A stretch of 64,000 bases of DNA, taken from the NCBI GenBank assembly GCA_900539755.1, contig UQDC01000001.1, positions 248,001-312,000 of the forward strand, written 5' to 3'. The notes beneath the pieces were generated by a model that was not told where the DNA came from, made no database searches, and saw only the letters and a list, made by a program, of their open reading frames with translations. The stretch comes from an uncultured Alistipes sp. (GTDB lineage Bacteria; Bacteroidota; Bacteroidia; Bacteroidales; Rikenellaceae). Every line of letters starts with the position of its first letter. Positions within the stretch are counted from its first letter, which is position 1. A program made the position numbers and the translations under genes. Below are positions 8,603-16,410 of the stretch, in pieces.

Positions 8603-9427
8603 ATGGCAGTAAGAAAATTCAAACCCACGACACCGGGTACCCGCCACAAAGTGATTGGTACCTTTGACGATATTACTTCGTCAGTTCCCGAGAAGTCGCT
8701 GCTTACTCCGCTCAAGAGCACCGGAGGTCGCAACAACAGCGGTAAGATGACCATGCGTTACATCGGTGGTGGTCACAAGAAGATGTACCGTATTGTTGAC
8801 TTCAAACGTAATAAAGATTCCATGACCGCTACGGTCAAAACCATTGAATATGACCCGAACCGTTCAGCACGTATCGCCTTGTTGGTATATCCTGATGGCG
8901 AGAAGCGTTACATGCTTGCTCCGAATGGACTGAAAGTAGGTCAGGTTGTATCGACAGGAGCAGGAGCTGCTCCGGAGGTTGGTAACACGCTGTTTTTGGC
9001 TGATATTCCGCTGGGAACCGTGGTACACAACATTGAACTCTACCCCGGTCAGGGAGCCGCGATGGCTCGTAGTGCCGGTACCTACGCACAGCTTTTGGCT
9101 CGTGAAGGTAAATTCGCTATTATCAAACTTCCTTCGGGCGAGACCCGTATGGTACTCGTTACTTGCCGTGCAACGATCGGTGCAGTATCGAATCCGGACC
9201 ACAGTCTGGAGTCACACGGTAAGGCAGGTCGCAACCGTTGGTTGGGCCGTCGTCCACGCAACCGTGGTGTAACGATGAACCCGGTAGATCACCCGATGGG
9301 TGGTGGTGAAGGACGTAGTTCAGGAGGACATCCTCGTTCACGTAAAGGTCTTTTGGCTAAGGGCTACAAAACCCGGAACCCGAAGAAAACCACTTCTAAG
9401 TTCATTGTATCAGGAAGGAAAAAATAA
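8603..9427 (+). CDS. rplB: 50S ribosomal protein L2
   Basis: Largest 50S protein, needed for subunit joining and peptidyl transferase activity. 274 residues. Family hallmarks include FKRNKDSMTATVKTIEYDPN, and the C-terminal NPVDHPMGGGEGR, which carries the conserved histidine. Starts 5 bases after rplW. Confidence 0.97.
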   Translation: MAVRKFKPTTPGTRHKVIGTFDDITSSVPEKSLLTPLKSTGGRNNSGKMTMRYIGGGHKKMYRIVDFKRNKDSMTATVKTIEYDPNRSARIALLVYPDGEKRYMLAPNGLKVGQVVSTGAGAAPEVGNTLFLADIPLGTVVHNIELYPGQGAAMARSAGTYAQLLAREGKFAIIKLPSGETRMVLVTCRATIGAVSNPDHSLESHGKAGRNRWLGRRPRNRGVTMNPVDHPMGGGEGRSSGGHPRSRKGLLAKGYKTRNPKKTTSKFIVSGRKK

Positions 9428-9445
9428 ATTTAAAATAGTAGCGTA

Positions 9446-9715
9446 ATGAGCCGTTCATTAAAAAAAGGACCATATATCGAACCCAAGTTGGAGGCGCGTG
9501 TAATCGCGCAGAACGAAGGGGGAAAGAAGAGCGTCATCAAGACGTGGTCACGTGCGAGCATGATTTCGCCGGACTTCGTTGGTCAGACGATCGCCGTCCA
9601 CAACGGGAATAAGTTTATCCCGGTCTATGTAACAGAGAACATGGTAGGGCACAAGCTGGGTGAATTTGCCCCGACTCGTACCTTCCGTGGCCATTCAGGA
9701 AACAAGAAAAAATAG
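9446..9715 (+). CDS. rpsS: 30S ribosomal protein S19
   Basis: 30S head protein that contacts S13 and the A-site tRNA. 89 residues; SRSLKKGPYIEPKL at the start and HKLGEFAPTRTFRGHSG at the end are diagnostic. Placed between rplB and rplV, the standard S10-operon position. Confidence 0.96.
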   Translation: MSRSLKKGPYIEPKLEARVIAQNEGGKKSVIKTWSRASMISPDFVGQTIAVHNGNKFIPVYVTENMVGHKLGEFAPTRTFRGHSGNKKK

Positions 9716-9724
9716 TAGGTAAAG

Positions 9725-10162
9725 ATGGGTTCAAGAAAACACATAATGGCCGAAAGGCTTAAAGCCGAGAAGAAACAGAAGGCCATCGCCGTGCTGAACG
9801 ATTGTCCGACATCGCCACTGAAGATGCGCATCGTAGCAGACACGATTCGCGGCGTGGAGATCAATCGTGCTTTGGGCATGCTTCGTTTCAGCAAGAAGGC
9901 AGCCTCGATCAAATTGGAGAAGTTGCTTCGTTCAGCGATTGCGAACTGGGAGCAGAAGAACGAGGGACAGCGTCTCGAAGATAATAAACTTTGCGTAAGC
10001 GAGATTTATGTCAACAGCGGTACGATGCTCAAACGTATCCAGGCAGCTCCTCAGGGTCGTGCACACCGGATTCGCAAACGTTCGAACAGCGTAACGATCG
10101 TGGTGGACAAAATGGAAGTTAAAGAAGAAAAAAATATCAAAGCAGATGGGACAGAAAGTTAA
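9725..10162 (+). CDS. rplV: 50S ribosomal protein L22
   Basis: 50S protein whose hairpin lines the narrowest part of the exit tunnel. 145 residues; CPTSPLKMRIVADTIRGVEI and the hairpin block GRAHRIRKRSNSVTIVV are clear. The tail after the hairpin is some ten residues longer than usual and its final codons overlap the start of rpsC by 17 bases in another frame, suggesting translational coupling. Confidence 0.95.
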   Translation: MGSRKHIMAERLKAEKKQKAIAVLNDCPTSPLKMRIVADTIRGVEINRALGMLRFSKKAASIKLEKLLRSAIANWEQKNEGQRLEDNKLCVSEIYVNSGTMLKRIQAAPQGRAHRIRKRSNSVTIVVDKMEVKEEKNIKADGTES

Positions 10163-10904
10163 TCCGATAGCAAACAGACTCGGTATCATACGTGGTTGGG
10201 ATTCCAACTGGTATGGCGGAAAGGATTTTTCGAGCAAGCTGGTCGAGGATTCCAAGATTCGTAAGTACCTGGGTGCCCGTCTTGCAAAGGCCAGCATCTC
10301 GAAGGTCATCATCGAGCGTACACTGAAGCTGGTGACTGTCACCATCTCAACGGCACGTCCTGGTATCATTATCGGTAAAGGCGGCCAGGAGGTTGACAAG
10401 CTGAAAGAAGAGTTGCGTAAGCTGACCGGCAAGGAGGTACAGATCAACATTTTCGAGGTTAAACGTCCTGAGTTGGATGCCGTAATCGTAGCCAACAACA
10501 TTGCACGTCAGCTCGAAGGTCGTATTTCATACCGTCGTGCAGTTAAGACCGCAATCGCATCGACGATGCGTATGGGTGCAGAGGGTATCAAGATCCAGAT
10601 TTCAGGTCGTTTGGGCGGCGCCGAGATGGCCCGCAGCGAGACCTTCAAAGAGGGTCGTATTCCATTGCACACCTTCCGTGCAGATGTTGATTATGCACTT
10701 TGCGAAGCCTTGACGAAAGTAGGTATTCTGGGTATCAAGGTATGGATCTGCAATGGCGAGGTTTACGCCAAACGTGATCTGTTCGAGATCGCAGGCGCAG
10801 CACCTTCACAGGGTGACCGTGGATTCCGCGGTGAGCGTAGCGAGCGTGGCGAACGTCGCGGACGTGGCGATCGTCGTGGCAGAGACAAAAAATCGAATAA
10901 GTAA
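10146..10904 (+). CDS. rpsC: 30S ribosomal protein S3
   Basis: 30S head protein at the mRNA entry, with helicase-type contacts. 252 residues: GQKVNPIANRLGIIRGWDSNW start, KH domain with the GXXG loop in GIIIGKGGQEVDKL, and C-terminal domain through VWICNGEVYAKRD. After about residue 222 there is an Arg/Gly/Asp-rich tail (repeats of the type RGERSERGERRGRGD) that typical S3 lacks or has in shorter form. Overlaps rplV by 17 bases. Confidence 0.96.
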   Translation: MGQKVNPIANRLGIIRGWDSNWYGGKDFSSKLVEDSKIRKYLGARLAKASISKVIIERTLKLVTVTISTARPGIIIGKGGQEVDKLKEELRKLTGKEVQINIFEVKRPELDAVIVANNIARQLEGRISYRRAVKTAIASTMRMGAEGIKIQISGRLGGAEMARSETFKEGRIPLHTFRADVDYALCEALTKVGILGIKVWICNGEVYAKRDLFEIAGAAPSQGDRGFRGERSERGERRGRGDRRGRDKKSNK

Positions 10905-10927
10905 GGACTTCTTAAAGCGATACAACA

Positions 10928-11356
10928 ATGTTACAGCCAAAAAGAACGAAATTCAGAAGAATGCAGAAGGGGCGCATGAAGGGCAATGCCCAGCGCGGAG
11001 CGCAGCTTGCGTTCGGATCCTTCGGCATCAAGGCTATGGAGTCCACCTGGATCACCGGCCGCCAGATTGAGGCCGCACGTCAGGCAATCGTGCGTTATAT
11101 GAAACGTGAAGGTCAGCTTTGGATCCGGATCTTCCCGGACAAGCCGATCACCAAGAAGCCCGCAGAGGTACGTATGGGTAAAGGTAAAGGTTCACCCGAA
11201 GGGTTCGTAGCCCCCGTTACTCCGGGCCGTATTCTGTTCGAAGCAGAGGGAGTGCCCCTGGCAGTAGCTCAAGAGGCGTTGCGTTTGGGTGCCCAGAAGC
11301 TTCCGATTACGACTAAGTTCATTGTGAGACGAGACTATACCGAAACATCAATTTAG
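10928..11356 (+). CDS. rplP: 50S ribosomal protein L16
   Basis: 50S protein at the A-site entrance, helping to position aminoacyl-tRNA. 142 residues; MLQPKRTKFRRMQKGRMKG start and the loop GKGKGSPEGFVAPV are diagnostic, and the arginine that is hydroxylated in some bacteria lies in the PEVRMGKG-like segment. Follows rpsC by 23 bases. Confidence 0.96.
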   Translation: MLQPKRTKFRRMQKGRMKGNAQRGAQLAFGSFGIKAMESTWITGRQIEAARQAIVRYMKREGQLWIRIFPDKPITKKPAEVRMGKGKGSPEGFVAPVTPGRILFEAEGVPLAVAQEALRLGAQKLPITTKFIVRRDYTETSI

Positions 11357-11364
11357 GAAAAGAC

Positions 11365-11562
11365 ATGAAAACATCAGAGATTAAAGAGCTTTCCGCAGCG
11401 GAATTGGCAGAGCGGATTGAGGCAGAGAAGGCAAACCTTCTTCGCATGAAGATGAATCATGCCGTTTCACCGGTAGAGAATCCCACCCTGATCAAGAAGG
11501 CCCGCAGGGATATCGCTCGCATGCTGACGATTCTGGGCCAGAAAGAAACCGTAAAAGCGTAA
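11365..11562 (+). CDS. rpmC: 50S ribosomal protein L29
   Basis: Small helical protein beside the tunnel exit, part of the trigger-factor docking area. 65 residues, two long helices, with the family C-terminal block NPTLIKKARRDIARMLTIL. Sits between rplP and rpsQ, with 8- and 6-base gaps. Confidence 0.95.
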   Translation: MKTSEIKELSAAELAERIEAEKANLLRMKMNHAVSPVENPTLIKKARRDIARMLTILGQKETVKA

Positions 11563-11568
11563 TTACCC

Positions 11569-11823
11569 ATGGAAAGAAATCTGAGAAAAGAGAGAATCGG
11601 GGTGGTTGTCAGCAACAAGATGGACAAATCGATCACGGTTGCCATCAAGCGTAAGGAGAAACATCCGATCTACGGCAAGTTTGTGAACAAGACGAAGAAG
11701 TTTGTAGCACACGACGAGACCAACAGTTGTCAAGCAGGCGATACGGTTCGGATTGCTGAGACCCGTCCATTGAGCAAGACCAAACGTTGGAGATTAGTAG
11801 AAATTATTGAAAGAGCTAAGTAA
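11569..11823 (+). CDS. rpsQ: 30S ribosomal protein S17
   Basis: Primary 16S rRNA binder of the 30S body, an OB-fold. 84 residues. RIGVVVSNKMDKSITVAIKR and HDETNSCQAGDTVRIAETRPLSKTKRW-type blocks are clear (the second shown here only in part). Three bases before rplN. Confidence 0.96.
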   Translation: MERNLRKERIGVVVSNKMDKSITVAIKRKEKHPIYGKFVNKTKKFVAHDETNSCQAGDTVRIAETRPLSKTKRWRLVEIIERAK

Positions 11824-11826
11824 GCC

Positions 11827-12192
11827 ATGATACAACAAGAAAGCAGACTGTCAGTAGCCGATAACAGCGGGGCCAAAGAGGTTCTCTGTATCCGCGTACT
11901 GGGTGGCACGGGCAAGCGCTATGCCACCATCGGCGATAAAATTGTGGTGACTGTCAAAAGTGCCACACCTTCTGGAGATATCAAGAAGGGTACTGTATCC
12001 AAGGCCGTTGTAGTGCGCACCTCGAAAGAGATTCGTCGTGCAAACGGTTCCTATATTCGATTCGACGACAATGCTGTCGTACTGCTCAACAACCAGGGTG
12101 AGATGCGTGGCACACGTATTTTCGGGCCGGTAGCTCGTGAGTTGCGTGACTCGTACATGAAGATCATTTCATTGGCGCCCGAAGTATTGTAA
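11827..12192 (+). CDS. rplN: 50S ribosomal protein L14
   Basis: 50S protein at the subunit interface and the binding site of RsfS silencing factor. 121 residues, slightly shorter than the common 122; begins MIQQESRLSVADNSGAKEV and ends with the helical segment MKIISLAPEVL. Follows rpsQ after three bases. Confidence 0.97.
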   Translation: MIQQESRLSVADNSGAKEVLCIRVLGGTGKRYATIGDKIVVTVKSATPSGDIKKGTVSKAVVVRTSKEIRRANGSYIRFDDNAVVLLNNQGEMRGTRIFGPVARELRDSYMKIISLAPEVL

Positions 12193-12210
12193 TCTTTAAA
12201 AGGTTAAAAG

Positions 12211-12534
12211 ATGTCAGTAAAATTGCATATCAAGAAGGGGGACACGGTAATCGTGAACGCCGGTGACAACAAGGGCCAGACAGGAAAAGTTCTTCGTGTA
12301 TTGGTTGAGAAGGAGCGGGCGATCGTCGAGGGCGTGAATTTGGTGTCAAAACACACCAAGCCAAACGCTAAGAATCCCCAGGGTGGTATTGTGAAGCAAG
12401 AGGCTTCGATCCACATCTCGAACCTGCAGCCGGTAGACTCAAAGAGTGGCAAAGCGACTCGAGTAGGTCGTAAGGCGGGTGCAGACGGCAAATTAGTACG
12501 TTACTCAAAAAAGTCAGGGGAGGAGATTAAATAA
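12211..12534 (+). CDS. rplX: 50S ribosomal protein L24
   Basis: 50S assembly initiator that contacts the 5' region of 23S rRNA. 107 residues. The KOW motif appears as KKGDTVIVNAGDNKGQTGKV, followed by VEGVNLVSKHTKPNAKNPQGG. Its stop codon overlaps the start of rplE by one base (TAATG), so the two are probably translationally coupled. Confidence 0.96.
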   Translation: MSVKLHIKKGDTVIVNAGDNKGQTGKVLRVLVEKERAIVEGVNLVSKHTKPNAKNPQGGIVKQEASIHISNLQPVDSKSGKATRVGRKAGADGKLVRYSKKSGEEIK

Positions 12535-13094
12535 TGGTATACGTTCCTACGCTTAAGAAAATGTACAAGGAGCAGATCGTACCTGCCCTTGTCAAGGAGT
12601 TCAACTACACTAGCGTGATGCAGGTTCCGGTCCTCGAGAAGATTGTTATCAACCAGGGTTTGGGTCAGGCCATTGGCGACAAGAAGATTCTGGAGACAGC
12701 GATTGAGGAGTTGACCAAGATCACCGGTCAGCGTGCAGTAGCTACCCGTTCGAAGAAGGATATTTCGAACTTTAAGCTTCGTAAAGGGATGCCGATCGGA
12801 GCTCGTGTAACGTTGCGTCACAACAAGATGTATGAGTTCTTGGAGAGGTTGGTAGCGGTAGCCTTGCCACGTATCCGTGACTTCAAAGGTATCAACGACA
12901 AGTTTGACGGTCGCGGTAACTATACGCTGGGTGTTGCAGAGCAGATCATCTTCCCGGAGATCGACATTGACAAGATCTCAAAGATTTTGGGTATGGAGAT
13001 CACCTTTGTAACGACCGCGAACACTGACGAAGAGGCGTATGCACTTCTGAAGCAGTTCGGATTACCGTTTAAAAACGCAAAAAAGAACGCATAA
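12534..13094 (+). CDS. rplE: 50S ribosomal protein L5
   Basis: Binds 5S rRNA and contacts the P-site tRNA. 186 residues; VLEKIVINQGLGQA, IGARVTLRHNKMYEFLERL and FDGRGNYTLGVAEQIIFPEI are diagnostic. Begins within the stop of rplX and ends three bases before rpsN. Confidence 0.97.
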   Translation: MVYVPTLKKMYKEQIVPALVKEFNYTSVMQVPVLEKIVINQGLGQAIGDKKILETAIEELTKITGQRAVATRSKKDISNFKLRKGMPIGARVTLRHNKMYEFLERLVAVALPRIRDFKGINDKFDGRGNYTLGVAEQIIFPEIDIDKISKILGMEITFVTTANTDEEAYALLKQFGLPFKNAKKNA

Positions 13095-13097
13095 GAT

Positions 13098-13367
13098 ATG
13101 GCAAAAGAATCAATGAAGGCTCGTGAGGTTAAACGCCTCAAATTGGTTGAGCGTTATGCTGCCAAACGAGCTGCTCTGAAAGAGGCCGGAGACTACGAGG
13201 GATTGGCAAAATTGCCACGCAACTCGAACCCGATCCGTCTGCACAATCGTTGCAAACTGACGGGCCGTCCTAAGGGCTATATGCGCCAGTTCGGCATCAG
13301 CCGTATTCAGTTCCGTGAGATGGCATCAAAAGGACTGATCCCTGGTGTTAAGAAAGCTAGCTGGTAG
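13098..13367 (+). CDS. rpsN: 30S ribosomal protein S14, zinc-free long form
   Basis: 30S head protein. The 89-residue product is the long, zinc-independent form: the CxxC pairs of the short form are absent (only the single cysteine in HNRCKLTGRPKGYMRQFG remains). The ending FREMASKGLIPGVKKASW is typical. The 444-base gap that follows splits the spc region and is unusual for this position. Confidence 0.96.
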   Translation: MAKESMKAREVKRLKLVERYAAKRAALKEAGDYEGLAKLPRNSNPIRLHNRCKLTGRPKGYMRQFGISRIQFREMASKGLIPGVKKASW

Positions 13368-13811
13368 GCGGACGACGGTTTCGGAAAACCGAGAGTACAA
13401 GATCCGACAGATTTGTCTGAGCGTTTGTTCCTGGACGAATCAATAAAAATAGAGCTGAAGCGGCGGATGGCTGACGAGTCATCCGACCTGCTTTGGACAA
13501 GAAGAGGGATCGGACCTTTTGAATCAAGACTCATTTTTGAGAGCCATTTCGACGGATGTCGGATGGTGTGATCAGAGTGATAAAATTTAGAGGGTCAACT
13601 CTTTCTCCGAAAGCGATTTGACGGAAAGAAAAATTTTCGTAACTTCACCGCCTGATTTTTACGGACTGCCGCGGAGGGGGTGACCCCTGCCGCGTTGTTC
13701 CGTGAAAATTGTTTGGGTTTATAGCCCAAGCGCAAAGCGATAATCCCGAAGGCCGGGTAGTTTGTGTGTAACAGACTGAAGGCCAGTATTAACTAATATT
13801 ATTTTATTACA
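13368..13811 (+). promoter_or_regulatory. candidate structured leader upstream of rpsH
   Basis: 444 non-coding bases between rpsN and rpsH, where one expects a few tens. It holds a hairpin at 13458-13493 (core 13464-13469 with 13480-13485), a striking long hairpin at 13657-13708 (outer 9 base pairs TTTTACGGA with TCCGTGAAAA, inner CGCGG with CCGCG and AGGGG with CCCCT, loop GTGA-like), and a third at 13713-13729 (TTGGG with CCCAA). No -33/-7 promoter of good quality is seen and no gene fits. A ribosomal-protein autoregulatory leader (S8 is the classical spc regulator) is the likeliest reading, as inference. Confidence 0.55.
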
Positions 13812-14210
13812 ATGACTGATCCAATTGCGGATTTCCTGACGCGAGTTAGGAACGCGGTGAAAGCCAACCACAAGGTGGTTGAAGCTCCCGCATCAAAAAT
13901 GAAGCTCGAGATCACCCGTGTACTCTACGAGCAGGGCTACATTTTGGCCTACAAGGAGGACAAGGATGAGAAGGGCAAACCGATCATCAAGATCGCGTTG
14001 AAGTACCATGCAGAGACCAAGAGCAATGCCATCAAGAGTCTGAAACGTGTAAGCCGTCCGGGTTTGCGTCGTTACAGCAGTGCAGCCGATATGCCGCGCG
14101 TATTGAATGGTTTGGGAATTGCAGTGGTATCTACCTCTAAAGGCATCATGACCGATAAGAAAGCCCGTCAGGAGAATGTAGGCGGCGAGGTACTGTGCTA
14201 TGTTTATTAA
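13812..14210 (+). CDS. rpsH: 30S ribosomal protein S8
   Basis: Primary 16S rRNA binder of the 30S platform; in E. coli it represses the spc operon by binding its mRNA. 132 residues beginning TDPIADFLTRVRNA and ending with the conserved KARQENVGGEVLCYVY. Preceded by the long structured gap, which is of interest because S8 is a known autogenous repressor. Followed by rplF after 22 bases. Confidence 0.97.
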   Translation: MTDPIADFLTRVRNAVKANHKVVEAPASKMKLEITRVLYEQGYILAYKEDKDEKGKPIIKIALKYHAETKSNAIKSLKRVSRPGLRRYSSAADMPRVLNGLGIAVVSTSKGIMTDKKARQENVGGEVLCYVY

Positions 14211-14232
14211 TCTTAAGTAAGACAAGAATATC

Positions 14233-14790
14233 ATGTCAAGAATTGGAAAATTACCTGTAAACCTGCCCGCAGGAGTAACCGTAACGGTTGGTCCCGATAA
14301 CGTGGTAAGTGTGAAAGGCCCTCTTGGAACACTGAGTCAGAAGGTTGATTCAGACATTAAGGTTACCGTGGAGGGAAATGAGGTTCATGTGACTCGTCCG
14401 ACCGACCAGCCTCGTCACCGTTCGATGCACGGTTTGTATCGTGCGTTGATCCACAACATGGTTGTAGGAGTATCAGAGGGCTACCAGATCCAACAAGAGT
14501 TGGTAGGTGTAGGTTACAAAGCGGAGATGCAGGGGAATGTACTTCAGATGAGTCTGGGATATTCTCATGACATCTATTTTGAGATGCCTAAGGAGATTAC
14601 CGCTACGGCAGTTACCGAGAAGAAGGGTAACCCGATCGTTACCTTGAAGAGTATCGACAAACAGTTGATTGGTCAGGTAGCTGCTAAGTTGCGTTCGCTT
14701 CGTAAGCCTGAGCCATACAAAGGTAAAGGTATTAAGTTTGTTGGAGAGCAGCTTCGTCGTAAAGCTGGTAAATCTGCTAATGCAAAATAG
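14233..14790 (+). CDS. rplF: 50S ribosomal protein L6
   Basis: 50S protein near the factor-binding site, made of two similar domains. 185 residues: SRIGKLPVNLPAGVTV start, GVSEGYQIQQELVGVGYKA in the linker, and PEPYKGKGIKFVGEQLRRKAGK near the end, all family signatures. Between rpsH and rplR in the usual spc order. Confidence 0.97.
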   Translation: MSRIGKLPVNLPAGVTVTVGPDNVVSVKGPLGTLSQKVDSDIKVTVEGNEVHVTRPTDQPRHRSMHGLYRALIHNMVVGVSEGYQIQQELVGVGYKAEMQGNVLQMSLGYSHDIYFEMPKEITATAVTEKKGNPIVTLKSIDKQLIGQVAAKLRSLRKPEPYKGKGIKFVGEQLRRKAGKSANAK

Positions 14791-14805
14791 TAAAATTGTA
14801 GAGTT

Positions 14806-15168
14806 ATGTCATTGACCAAGATAGAGAGAAGAGAGAGGATCAAGATGCGTATCCGCAAGATCGTCAGCGGCACATCAGAGCGTCCTCGCATGTCTGTGTT
14901 CAGAAGTAACAAGCAGATTTATGTTCAGTTGATCGACGATCAGAATGGTGTAACGCTGGCATCGGCCTCATCTTTGGACAAAGAGGTTGTAGAGCAGGCT
15001 GCAGGCTTGAACAAGTCACAAGTAGCGGCTTTGGTCGGCAAGTTGGCCGCAGCGCGTGGATTAGCAAAGGGAATCAGTGCAGTATCATTTGACCGCAACG
15101 GTTACCTTTACCACGGAAGAGTGAAAATGTTGGCGGACGCAGCCCGTGAAGGCGGACTTAAATTCTAA
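14806..15168 (+). CDS. rplR: 50S ribosomal protein L18
   Basis: Binds 5S rRNA and brings it into the large subunit. 120 residues; RPRMSVFRSNKQIYVQLIDD and the ending FDRNGYLYHGRVKMLADAAR are characteristic. Five bases before rpsE. Confidence 0.96.
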   Translation: MSLTKIERRERIKMRIRKIVSGTSERPRMSVFRSNKQIYVQLIDDQNGVTLASASSLDKEVVEQAAGLNKSQVAALVGKLAAARGLAKGISAVSFDRNGYLYHGRVKMLADAAREGGLKF

Positions 15169-15173
15169 GAGAT

Positions 15174-15692
15174 ATGTCAAATACGAACATAAAGAAAGTA
15201 AGAACGAGCGATCTGGAGCTCAAGGATCGTTTGGTAAGCATCCAGCGCGTAACGAAGGTAACCAAGGGTGGTCGTACCTTTTCGTTCTCGGCTATCGTTG
15301 TAGTAGGCAACGAGAACGGTGTGGTAGGCTATGGTTTGGGTAAAGCCAGCGAAGTTACCGCAGCCATTGCAAAGGGAGTTGAAGATGCTAAGAAGAATTT
15401 GGTAAAGATACCGGTGCTTCACGGTACGATTCCCCACAAACAGGAGGCACGTTACAGCGGGTCATTGGTAATGATTCGTCCGGCTGCTCCTGGTACAGGA
15501 GTAATTGCGGGAGGTGCTATGCGTGCCGTATTGGAGAGCGTTGGCATCCGCAACGTGTTGGCCAAGAGCAAGGGCTCATCGAACCCTCACAACCTGGTAA
15601 AAGCTACCATTGCAGCGCTGTTGGAGTTGCGTGATGCACACAGTGTAGCTCAGGTACGTGGTGTCTCTTTGGATACAGTTTTTAACGGATAA
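15174..15692 (+). CDS. rpsE: 30S ribosomal protein S5
   Basis: 30S protein at the mRNA entry, involved in accuracy. 172 residues with the double-stranded RNA-binding part (LKDRLVSIQRVTKVTKGGRT) and the glycine-rich C-terminal domain (PAAPGTGVIAGGAMRAVLE). Between rplR and rpmD. Confidence 0.97.
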   Translation: MSNTNIKKVRTSDLELKDRLVSIQRVTKVTKGGRTFSFSAIVVVGNENGVVGYGLGKASEVTAAIAKGVEDAKKNLVKIPVLHGTIPHKQEARYSGSLVMIRPAAPGTGVIAGGAMRAVLESVGIRNVLAKSKGSSNPHNLVKATIAALLELRDAHSVAQVRGVSLDTVFNG

Positions 15693-15704
15693 TAGCGACG
15701 AGAA

Positions 15705-15887
15705 ATGGCTAAATTGAAAATTACCCAGATCAAGAGCCGCATCGGAGCGAGTGCCCAGCAGAAGAAGAATTTGGATGCACTGGGACTTCGCAAGATGAAT
15801 GCTACCGTAGAGCATGAAGCATCTGCGATCATTCTCGGAATGGTAGAGAAGGTGAAACACCTGGTAAAGGTGGAGGAGGTAAAATAG
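15705..15887 (+). CDS. rpmD: 50S ribosomal protein L30
   Basis: Small 50S protein. 60 residues, starting KLKITQIKSRIGASAQQKKN, with the LGLRKMNATVEHEAS core typical of bacterial L30. Lies between rpsE and rplO; the next start is 67 bases away. Confidence 0.95.
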   Translation: MAKLKITQIKSRIGASAQQKKNLDALGLRKMNATVEHEASAIILGMVEKVKHLVKVEEVK

Positions 15888-15954
15888 TATCCACTGAAGG
15901 ATCTATTTTGTCCCGCGAGGGGCGCTATTGAGAAACAATAAAAAAGAAAGCATA

Positions 15955-16401
15955 ATGAATCTCAGTAATTTAAAACCTGCAGAAGGGTCGACCAAAAACG
16001 AGAAACGTATCGGTCGTGGTCAGGGATCTGGCCGTGGCGGTACGTCTACACGTGGTCACAAAGGAGCGAAATCGCGTTCAGGTTACTCTTCAAAAATTGG
16101 TTTCGAAGGTGGTCAGATGCCGCTTCAGAGACGTTTGCCGAAGTATGGCTTCACCAATTTGAAACGTGTTGAGTACAAGGGTATCAATGTAGGAGTTCTT
16201 GAGGAGATGGCCAAGAGCGCATCTTTGAAGAGCATCACTGTAGATACACTGATCGAGGCTGGTTTCGTTAACAAGAACGATCGTGTTAAGATTCTCGGCA
16301 GCGGCACGTTGAGTGTAGCTTTGGAGGTAACGGCTCACGCCTTCTCGAAGACGGCTGTAGCAGCCATCGAGGCACAGGGAGGCAAGGTGACCAAACTTTA
16401 A
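15955..16401 (+). CDS. rplO: 50S ribosomal protein L15
   Basis: Late-assembly 50S protein, Gly/Arg-rich at its N-terminus. The ATG at 15955 gives MNLSNLKPAEGSTKNEKRIG, the usual L15 beginning, and 148 residues; an earlier ATG at 15928 would add nine lysine/asparagine-rich residues not found in the family. GRGQGSGRGGTSTRGHKGAKSR-type sequence and GFEGGQMPLQRRLPKYGF are diagnostic. Nine bases before secY. Confidence 0.95.
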   Translation: MNLSNLKPAEGSTKNEKRIGRGQGSGRGGTSTRGHKGAKSRSGYSSKIGFEGGQMPLQRRLPKYGFTNLKRVEYKGINVGVLEEMAKSASLKSITVDTLIEAGFVNKNDRVKILGSGTLSVALEVTAHAFSKTAVAAIEAQGGKVTKL

Positions 16402-16410
16402 TTTTCAGCG

